Source of the DNA: DATKZH01 sp964475955
Lineage (GTDB): Bacteria; Planctomycetota; Planctomycetia; Pirellulales; Thermoguttaceae
Direction of reading: 5' to 3'
DNA: 17,363 nt
Assembly: GCA_964475955.1 (NCBI GenBank)
Contig: CAYYZY010000167.1
Span: forward strand, 1-17,363
Position numbers and translations under genes: made by a program. Shown here one piece after another: positions 7,182 through 13,182 of this stretch. Below the pieces are notes generated by a model. That model worked only from the letters and a program-made list of their open reading frames with translations. It ran no database searches and had not been told where the DNA came from. How positions within the stretch are numbered: position 1 is the stretch's first letter; every line of letters starts with the position of its first letter.

Positions 7182-7203
7182 GGAACGCCGCAGAGGGCGT
7201 TCC
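7182..7203. repeat. Hairpin GGAACGCC / GGCGTTCC, second of a tandem pair
   Basis: GGAACGCC (7182-7189) and GGCGTTCC (7196-7203) are perfect eight-base complements around a six-base loop. On the minus strand it lies 34 bases past the oxidoreductase stop, so it may act as its 3' mRNA structure. The lack of a T-run and the similar neighbour at 7146-7163 suggest a repeat family. Confidence 0.5.
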
Positions 7204-7237
7204 CCGCAGTTTCTGTCAACGGATCGCGCACGGTCAT

Positions 7238-8485
7238 TCAGAGCACCCAGGGTTCGCGTCGGGCCCGATCGAGGAAGCGGTTGGCCTCCTCGTCACCGGG
7301 GAATTCCTGCTTGACCGTGTCCCATTTCAGCGACCGCCGCAATGCGTAGGCGACCAGGCCGAGGTGGCAGACCGTCATCGTGTGGACGGCCGTTTCCACG
7401 TCGCGGAACGGCTTCTCGCGCGTCTTGACGCACTCGATGAAGTCGCCGTAGATGCCGCCCTGGCCCTTGTACTGCGGGATGGGCTTCGCCGGCAGCTTCT
7501 CGCCCGGCGTCCCGACCACCTCCATGTTCTTGCTCCCCGGATGGTTGTGATAGATCAGTATCCCGTTGGGGAAACGGTAGGTGAGGAACCTGCGGCCGTC
7601 CTCGTCGTGGTAGGTGACCTCCTCGGGCTCGAGCTCCCGGACGTCGACCGCGAACGTGGCGCCTCCGAAGTGGTGGGCGCCCCAGTCGGTCATGCCGCCG
7701 CCGGAGTAGTCGTGCCACGAACGCCAACTGGTGCCGTTGATGGCGAAGCTGCCGCTGCACCGGTACGGATGGTAGGGGGCCCAGGGCGCGGGCCCGAGCC
7801 ACATGTCCCAGTCGAATCCCTCGGGGATCGGCTCGCCGGCCAGGTTGCACGGCTTGGAGAGCGGGCCGACGTTGACGTTGATCGACTTGATCGTGCCCAG
7901 CTCGCCGCCCCAGCACTTGCCGACGACCTCCCGGTAGTCCTGAAGCACGCGCTGGCTGCCGCCGGAGACGACCCGCCCGTAACGCCGCGCGCCCGCCACC
8001 ATCAACGGCCCCTCGCGGAGCGTGCGTGTTTCGGGCTTCTGGCAGTAGACGTCCTTGCCGTGGCGGCAGGCCGCGACCACCATGATCGCGTGCCAGTGGT
8101 CGGGCGTGGCCACGTGGACGGCGTCGATATCCTCTCGGGCGATCAGCTCGCGGAAGTCGTTGTACGCCTGGCAATCGCCGTTGCTGTAGTGCTTGTTGGC
8201 GCGGTCCCGGGCCTTGGTGCGCACGTCCTGCTTCACGTCGCACACGGCAACGTACTGCACGTCGCCGCGGCCCAGGAAGGCGCCCATGTCGCCGCGCCCC
8301 ATGTTGCCGATGCCGATGCCGCCCATCACGATTCGCTCGCTGGCCGGCGCCCGGTCCTGGCTGCCCAGGGCGGCGCTGGTGATGACGTACGGAGCGGCCG
8401 CGACGGCGGCGGCGCTTTCCAGGAATGTCCGCCGACTGGCGAGGGTACGGCGCCCTTTGGTCGGGGTGTCGCTGCGATGCGGCAT
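7238..8485 (-). CDS. Gfo/Idh/MocA-family oxidoreductase, Tat-exported
   Basis: A 415-residue NAD(P)-dependent oxidoreductase-type protein, probably acting on a sugar or sugar-like substrate outside the cytoplasm. The N-terminus carries a twin-arginine signal, SRRTFL (17-22) followed by an alanine-rich hydrophobic stretch to about 40. The Rossmann nucleotide motif is GIGIGNMG at 56-63, with Asp83 ending the second strand (VAVCDV). ATPDHWH (126-132) is typical. The usual EKP motif reads QKP here (149-151, CQKPET), keeping the lysine. GGGMTDWGAHH (262-272) is the C-terminal-domain signature of the planctomycete subgroup. AAAGGAG six bases before the ATG at 8483-8485 sets the start; an in-frame extension to 8590 would bury the Tat signal. 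The substrate cannot be read from sequence. Confidence 0.93.
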   Translation of the reverse strand: MPHRSDTPTKGRRTLASRRTFLESAAAVAAAPYVITSAALGSQDRAPASERIVMGGIGIGNMGRGDMGAFLGRGDVQYVAVCDVKQDVRTKARDRANKHYSNGDCQAYNDFRELIAREDIDAVHVATPDHWHAIMVVAACRHGKDVYCQKPETRTLREGPLMVAGARRYGRVVSGGSQRVLQDYREVVGKCWGGELGTIKSINVNVGPLSKPCNLAGEPIPEGFDWDMWLGPAPWAPYHPYRCSGSFAINGTSWRSWHDYSGGGMTDWGAHHFGGATFAVDVRELEPEEVTYHDEDGRRFLTYRFPNGILIYHNHPGSKNMEVVGTPGEKLPAKPIPQYKGQGGIYGDFIECVKTREKPFRDVETAVHTMTVCHLGLVAYALRRSLKWDTVKQEFPGDEEANRFLDRARREPWVL

Positions 8486-8491
8486 GCTTGG

Positions 8492-8498
8492 CTCCTTT
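8492..8498 (-). promoter_or_regulatory. Ribosome binding site of the oxidoreductase gene
   Basis: AAAGGAG on the minus strand, six bases before the ATG. It decides for the start that begins directly ahead of the Tat signal. Confidence 0.65.
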
Positions 8499-8737
8499 CC
8501 CCGGTTCGCGCCGGGTCCACGCGTGGTTTCGCGATGCCCAGGAATGCCGTGGGCCACCCATGCTCGGCCCCGGGGCACGTGTGCGCCCAAGGGCCGGCTC
8601 AGAGAGACAGTCTAAGCGTGCCCGGCCGCGGATGCCACCAGTCTGCCTGGCTGCCCGAGGATCAGCATTCGACGGACGACTCGCCAACCGGTCGACAGCG
8701 TCCGGCCGGCGTGTGGAACACGGACCGACGCGCGCTG

Positions 8738-9547
8738 CTACGTCGGGCTGCGCTCCTGCTTCGCCTTCGGTGGGGGCTCTCGCTTGCGCCCGCGGGCCAC
8801 CGCCGGAATGATCAGGCCCACCAGCCCCGAGCCCAGGCCGAGCCAGAGCGCCCGGGAGCCGGTCTGGACGGGGACGACAATCTCGGTCAGCGCGCCGGGC
8901 ATCAAGACGGCGGTCAGCATGGGGTAGAGGATGCCCGCCATGGCACCGGCCAGGATGCCTCCGACGACGCAGATGACGGCCGTACCGTGGCGCGCGGTCA
9001 GCAGTCCCAAAGCGAGCCCGAGGCCGCACCCAACCGTGCCGAAAATCGCGCCCTGCACGACCATCGTCTTGGCGAGCGGCGAGAGCTGTTCCACCGGTTT
9101 GCAGTAGCCAAACAAGTAATGCCCCAGGCCGCCGGCAACGCCGCCGAAGACGATCCCCGCCGACACGCAGGCGGCGCCGGCAACCAGGGCCCTTCCCAAC
9201 GAGCGTCGGGCAAACCCCTCGCCGACGGCCAGCGATAAGCCCAGAACCGCGCCGTACGCTCCCAACACGCTGATGCGATTGCGGGTATCGGCTTCCTGCT
9301 GGGCCGCCGCCGCCTCCCGGAGTTGTTCCACGGGGGCCGTTGGCGGCACCCCGGCCAGTTCGTGGGAAACGATGAACATCGGGTAGAACGCGGCGAGGAG
9401 GCCCCAGGTGATCGCTCCCGCCATCAGCCCGAACAGGAGCCCGGTGGCCGGCCCCATCGTCAGTCGGCCCTCGCGCGTCGCCACGCGGCCGCGGTTGGCT
9501 CGATCGTGGTCGGCGGCGGGTGAGTCGGCAGTCGGTTCGTCAGACAT
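8738..9547 (-). CDS. Multi-pass membrane protein of unknown function
   Basis: A 269-residue integral membrane protein that I do not recognise. A polar N-terminus (1-30) is followed by about six glycine- and alanine-rich hydrophobic segments near 34-56, 92-111, 120-147, 161-183, 189-216 and 233-251. The tail is basic and proline-rich (252-269, RGRKREPPPKAK) and probably cytoplasmic. An extra-membrane loop lies between segments 1 and 2 (about 60-91), with a charged, glutamine-rich stretch. Many small-residue repeats (GxxxG, GGILAGAMAG) suggest tightly packed helices. GGAGGG lies eight bases before the ATG at 9545-9547; a longer frame to 9676 has no such support. It is on the same strand as the oxidoreductase but 252 bases upstream, so a shared transcript is uncertain. 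Confidence 0.8.
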   Translation of the reverse strand: MSDEPTADSPAADHDRANRGRVATREGRLTMGPATGLLFGLMAGAITWGLLAAFYPMFIVSHELAGVPPTAPVEQLREAAAAQQEADTRNRISVLGAYGAVLGLSLAVGEGFARRSLGRALVAGAACVSAGIVFGGVAGGLGHYLFGYCKPVEQLSPLAKTMVVQGAIFGTVGCGLGLALGLLTARHGTAVICVVGGILAGAMAGILYPMLTAVLMPGALTEIVVPVQTGSRALWLGLGSGLVGLIIPAVARGRKREPPPKAKQERSPT

Positions 9548-9742
9548 CACGCGATCCCTCCACAAACGGCTTGTCCAAACCTGCTCGCCCGGGCGGCGGC
9601 TCGCGCCGGTCGACCCGCGCAAACCCCGCAGCCCTGAGCGTACTCGCCGCCGCGTTGATGGCAAGTACTCCAGCAAGATGCCACGATGGGGAACCCGCCG
9701 CGCAGGTCGACTTCTTGACAGCCAAGCGGGAGGCGGCTATTG

Positions 9743-11032
9743 GTGAGAGCAGGGTCGCCCATGAACCGTCACATCTGGCCAAGCGGACGAACGTTTTGGA
9801 GGACCTGCCGGGTTCTCGTGTCGGTACTGACCGTCCTCGGATTCCTCGTCGGCCTGGCACTCGGCTGGCACTTCCAGCGAAAGACGTGGGCGTGGCACTT
9901 CCGCGCCGGGCTCGAGGCGTTCGAACGGAAGGACCTCGATCGCGTGCGGGTGGCCGCCGAAGTGTTCGAGGGCGCGGAAGGGTACGGGCCGCACCTGCGG
10001 CTCTTCGAGGGCATGATCCTCCTCGACCGCGGCCGCCTGTTCGAGGCCATCGAGACCCTCGGCGGCGCCAAAGATCACCCTGATACGCAGGCGTTGGCTT
10101 ACGCCCTGTCGGGCGAGGCGCTCTACAAGGCCGGCGTGTTCCGCGACGCCCGGCGAATCCTCACCGACGCCCTGAAGCTCGATCCCTCCCAAATCGACGC
10201 GCGCCGCTGGCTGGCGGCACTCTACTACGACGTCGGCGCGATGACCCACGCCCTCGATCAGCTCGAAGTGATCGCCGAGGCGGCGCCCGACGACCCCCGC
10301 CCCCACCGGCTGATGGGCCTGATTCACAAGGACTTCGAGCGGTACGGCGAGGCGATCGCCAGCTACCGGGAGTCGCTGCGGCGCGACGCCGACCCGCCCG
10401 ACCGGCCCGAGATCCTCATCGAGCTGGCCGAGTGCCTGGTCAAGGAACGTCGCCACGGCGAGGCCCTGGAGGCCCTCTCCCAGTGTCCCCGGTCGGCCAA
10501 ACGCCTGGCCCTGGAGGCCGATTGCCGCTATGGCGAAGGCGAGGCGCAGCTCGCCCGAAAACTGGTCGACGAGGCCCTCGCACGCGACCCCGGCCAGTGG
10601 GAGGCCCTCGATTTGAAGGCGACGCTGGAGCTGGAGGCCGGCGACTCCGCCGCGGCTGCGGCGACGCTCCGCCAGGCCGTCGAGCACCATCCCAAGGATT
10701 ACGCCGTGCGCTACCGGCTGGCCCGGGCGTACCAGCGTTTGGGCGAGCGGGAGCGGGCCGAGGAAGAGCTGGCGGCGATGAAGGAGTTGCGGGTCCTGCG
10801 CGACCGGTTCACCGAGTTGCACGAACAGGCCATGCAGGACCCGGCCGACGCGGAGACCCGCTACCAACTGGGCGTGGTCGCCGGCCAGTTGGACAAGCCC
10901 GAGTTGGCGCACATGTGGTTCAAGATGGCCCTGTCGCTGGACCCCGCACACGCGGCGGCCCGCGAAGCCTTGGAGGCGATGATCGCCCCGGAGGCGCCCA
11001 CCGTGCCGGGCACGCCGGACGATTCCGATTGA
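9743..11032 (+). CDS. Membrane-anchored tetratricopeptide-repeat protein
   Basis: A protein of about 429 residues with one N-terminal membrane helix (about 22-43, VLVSVLTVLGFLVGLALGW) and then helical TPR units through the rest, presumably a scaffold for protein contacts at the membrane. Clear units include AYALSGEALYKAGVFRDARR, ALYYDVGAMTHALDQLEVIA, LMGLIHKDFERYGEAIASYR, YRLARAYQRLGERERAEEEL and YQLGVVAGQLDKPELAHMWF. No enzyme motif was seen. The start is uncertain: GTG 9743 has GGAGG eight bases upstream, while TTG 9740 and ATG 9761 are in frame and the ATG gives a more ordinary N-terminus. It is transcribed divergently from the membrane-protein gene, with about 195 bases between them. TPR architecture gives no specific function. 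Confidence 0.85.
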   Translation: MRAGSPMNRHIWPSGRTFWRTCRVLVSVLTVLGFLVGLALGWHFQRKTWAWHFRAGLEAFERKDLDRVRVAAEVFEGAEGYGPHLRLFEGMILLDRGRLFEAIETLGGAKDHPDTQALAYALSGEALYKAGVFRDARRILTDALKLDPSQIDARRWLAALYYDVGAMTHALDQLEVIAEAAPDDPRPHRLMGLIHKDFERYGEAIASYRESLRRDADPPDRPEILIELAECLVKERRHGEALEALSQCPRSAKRLALEADCRYGEGEAQLARKLVDEALARDPGQWEALDLKATLELEAGDSAAAAATLRQAVEHHPKDYAVRYRLARAYQRLGERERAEEELAAMKELRVLRDRFTELHEQAMQDPADAETRYQLGVVAGQLDKPELAHMWFKMALSLDPAHAAAREALEAMIAPEAPTVPGTPDDSD

Positions 11033-11273
11033 CGGCCGCTTCCCGGTGACGGCGCCGCTGCGTCGAGCCTCCGCCACCCTGGGGTCCGCGGCCTGCCAGG
11101 CTGCCGCTCGCGTGCTCACGCGGCCCGGTCCAGCGCCTCCCGATTCGAGGCAGCGGGTACCGCGACATGCATTGGTTATTTTATGAACGATCGATCTCCG
11201 GCACCGCGTAGCGGCCTTGTGGGTGCGATCATATCAACATCCACGAGGGGGTTTGTATACCTCGATATGGTCA

Positions 11274-11304
11274 TTGACAGGCATGGGGAGGTGGAGCTTA
11301 CACT
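11274..11304 (+). promoter_or_regulatory. Promoter candidate for the DUF1559-lipoprotein operon
   Basis: A perfect -35 box TTGACA (11274-11279) is followed 19 bases later by TACACT (11299-11304), four of six to the -10 consensus. The spacer is two bases longer than ideal. The place, about 75 bases before the ATG and after an AT-rich patch, suits a sigma-70-type promoter. Confidence 0.55.
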
Positions 11305-11366
11305 AGCGGCCGGGTGATTGCTGGCTTCGTGGCCACCGGTTTCATTCGGCCCCATCTTCTCTTCCC

Positions 11367-11371
11367 GGAGG
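11367..11371 (+). promoter_or_regulatory. Ribosome binding site of the DUF1559 gene
   Basis: GGAGG, seven bases before the ATG, an ideal distance. Confidence 0.7.
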
Positions 11372-11378
11372 CTTTCCC

Positions 11379-12386
11379 ATGAGCACTCGTTACTTGCTGC
11401 GGCGGATCGGCTTCACGCTCGTTGAGTTGTTGGTCGTCATTGCCATCATTGGAATCCTGATTGCGCTGTTGTTGCCCGCAGTGCAGGCGGCCCGCGAGGC
11501 GGCCCGGCGCACCCAGTGCAACAACCACCTGAAGCAGTTGGGCCTGGGGATGCACAACTACCACGACAGCTACAAGCAGTTCGCCATCGGCACGCGAAAT
11601 GACGATCCCAACAGCCCGCCGACCCCCAACAACATCTGGACCGCGGGCGTCCATCGCAAGGGCAGCTATTTGGTCAAGCTGTTGCCTTACATCGAGCAGG
11701 CCCCGTTGTACGAGCAGTTGGATTTCAAGGGGGACGTGGTGCTTCAGATATCTCAACTCGGATACGGTTGGAATCACAGTGGAGTCAATGAGACGCACAA
11801 GGACTTGCCGACGTTGCGTTGCCCGAGCGACACGCTCGTGGAAAACGAGTCGCACAGCAACTACGCGGGGTCGCTTGGGTTCCAGCCGATGTCGGGGCGG
11901 AGCTGCAACGACTACGCCAGTCCCAACGTCACCTTCTTCCACAGCGGGCTGACGGGCCACGGCAGCAGGAATGCCCCAGCCGTCGACCAAATTTCCGGCT
12001 GCTTCTCGCGCTACGACTGGGCGGCCAAGATCCGCGACATCAAGGACGGCACCTCGAACACGATCCTGATGGGCGAAATCCGTCCAAAATGCGGCGACCA
12101 CCATCGAACGGCCAGCTTCTCCAACCCGAACGCGCTGTGGACGGCCACCACCGCACCGATCAATTACCCCACCTGCCCCGGTGAGCCGCCCGGGTTCGAA
12201 GGCACCGACGGCTGCAACGCCGTCGGAAACTGGCAGACCTCGCAGGGCTTCAAGTCGCTGCACCCGGGCGGGGCGCAGTTCGTGTTCGCCGACGGCTCCA
12301 CGCATTTCCTCGCGGAAACGATCGACTACTATACCTACCAGCGGCTGGGTGATCGTTGGGACGGTCAGCCCGTGGGAACGTACTGA
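11379..12386 (+). CDS. DUF1559 domain protein with prepilin-type N-terminus
   Basis: A 335-residue protein of the DUF1559 family, heavily expanded in planctomycetes. The N-terminus is a type IV prepilin/pseudopilin leader: basic residues, the cleavage and methylation site G11-F12 in GFTLVE, Glu16 at mature position 5, then a hydrophobic helix to about 35. Next come QAAREAARRTQCNNHLKQLG (36-55) and NYHD, typical of the family. The globular part has IKDGTSNTILMGE (221-233) and the C-terminal hallmark SLHPGGAQFVFADGSTHFL (293-311). By family knowledge it is processed by prepilin peptidase and held at or outside the inner membrane; the exact role of DUF1559 proteins is not settled. Several cysteines in the second half may form disulfides. 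It starts a two-gene operon with the lipoprotein gene. Confidence 0.95.
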   Translation: MSTRYLLRRIGFTLVELLVVIAIIGILIALLLPAVQAAREAARRTQCNNHLKQLGLGMHNYHDSYKQFAIGTRNDDPNSPPTPNNIWTAGVHRKGSYLVKLLPYIEQAPLYEQLDFKGDVVLQISQLGYGWNHSGVNETHKDLPTLRCPSDTLVENESHSNYAGSLGFQPMSGRSCNDYASPNVTFFHSGLTGHGSRNAPAVDQISGCFSRYDWAAKIRDIKDGTSNTILMGEIRPKCGDHHRTASFSNPNALWTATTAPINYPTCPGEPPGFEGTDGCNAVGNWQTSQGFKSLHPGGAQFVFADGSTHFLAETIDYYTYQRLGDRWDGQPVGTY

Positions 12387-12409
12387 ACCAAGCCTCGACC
12401 GAACGTCGC

Positions 12410-12449
12410 AAGACACCGCTGGCGGCCCAGCTACCGCAGGCGGTGTCTT
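12410..12449 (+). terminator. Stem-loop between the DUF1559 and lipoprotein genes, possible partial terminator
   Basis: AAGACACCGC (12410-12419) and GCGGTGTCTT (12440-12449) are perfect complements with a 20-base loop, placed 24 bases after the DUF1559 stop and ending nine bases before the next Shine-Dalgarno. Only a two-base T-run follows, so read-through is likely. It may stabilise the upstream message or reduce expression of the lipoprotein. Confidence 0.5.
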
Positions 12450-12472
12450 CCGTTAGCAAGGAGCAAAGAACG

Positions 12473-12958
12473 ATGGATTTTCACGTACGATGCTGGGTGC
12501 TTATCGCCTTCTGCGCGGCGCTGGTTATCGGTTGTTCGGGCGGAGGCGGCCCGCAGACCGCCCCCGTTTCCGGCACCGTCACCTACGATGGTCAGCCGGT
12601 CGCAGGCGTGAAGGTCGTGTTCATCCCCAAAGAGGGCGGTTCGCGCAACGCCAGCGGGGTCACGGACGCACAGGGAAGGTTCCAGCTCACCATGTTCGAG
12701 GAGAACGACGGCGCGGTGCCCGGCGAGTACTCGGTGTCGATCAGCGAAGCGACGGGTGCGGACCTCGGGGACATTTCCGCCGAAGACCCCTCGGCCGCTT
12801 ATGGGGACGCGATGGAAGCCGCCGCAACGGGCGAGATGGGGGCCGACGCCTCCGAGGAAGAGGCCAAAATCCCCGCCAAATACGGCGATCCGGCCAAGTC
12901 GGGGCTGGATAGGACCGTCGAGCCGGGGAAGAACCACTTCGAGTTCAACCTCGAATAA
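12473..12958 (+). CDS. Lipoprotein with carboxypeptidase-regulatory-like domain
   Basis: A 161-residue lipoprotein. The signal peptide ends in the lipobox VIGC, with lipidated Cys21, followed by a GGGG linker. A beta-sandwich of the carboxypeptidase-regulatory-like (transthyretin-like) type covers about 31-90: PVSGTVTYDGQPVAGVKVVF, then the DAQGRF turn and GEYSVSIS. An acidic, alanine-rich stretch (about 91-131) precedes the family's conserved tail IPAKYGDPAKSGLDRTVEPG and a final FEFNLE strand. Genes of this kind very often follow a DUF1559 gene in planctomycetes, so the two products probably act together at the cell envelope, though how is unknown. GGAG with nine bases to the ATG sets the start; the in-frame ATG at 12356 overlaps the DUF1559 gene and is rejected. 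Confidence 0.9.
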   Translation: MDFHVRCWVLIAFCAALVIGCSGGGGPQTAPVSGTVTYDGQPVAGVKVVFIPKEGGSRNASGVTDAQGRFQLTMFEENDGAVPGEYSVSISEATGADLGDISAEDPSAAYGDAMEAAATGEMGADASEEEAKIPAKYGDPAKSGLDRTVEPGKNHFEFNLE

Positions 12959-13081
12959 CCGGCCGCCGCGCGCTTTCGGCCTCGGACAATTCACCGGAGG
13001 CTCGATCGGCCCGGCGGAGCGCCGCGCGATGAGCCGAGGGTGGGACGGGGCGGCAAGCGGCCGCCGCTTGAGGGAGCCATC

Positions 13082-13116
13082 AAGAAGGGACGGCAGCGCG
13101 CCTGCCGCCCCTTCTT
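13082..13116 (+). terminator. Rho-independent-like terminator after the lipoprotein gene
   Basis: AAGAAGGGACGGCAG (13082-13096) pairs with CTGCCGCCCCTTCTT (13102-13116), 14 of 15 positions, around a five-base loop. A short T-rich stretch (TTTGCGTT) follows. It lies about 125 bases past the lipoprotein stop and ahead of the next gene, so it probably ends the two-gene operon. Confidence 0.72.
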
Positions 13117-13182
13117 TGCGTTGGGACAAATGACTTCCCGCGTCGGGCGGACGGATTCCCCGCGCGTCCGAAGGGAGACGCG

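Larger units (their letters stand above)
11033..11378. other. 346-base intergenic region before the DUF1559 gene
   Basis: I see no gene here. The first half is GC-rich. An AT-rich patch (about 11166-11195) and a promoter candidate (11274-11304) occupy the second half, with a leader of roughly 70 bases before the DUF1559 ATG. No convincing terminator for the TPR gene was found; CGCGTG and CACGCG (11109-11122) form only a six-pair stem with a two-base loop. Confidence 0.5.

Noticed and set aside
7073..9238. 721-residue plus-strand open frame antisense to the oxidoreductase and membrane protein
   Set aside because: It crosses two well-supported minus-strand genes and their intergenic gap, and has no motif or ribosome site.
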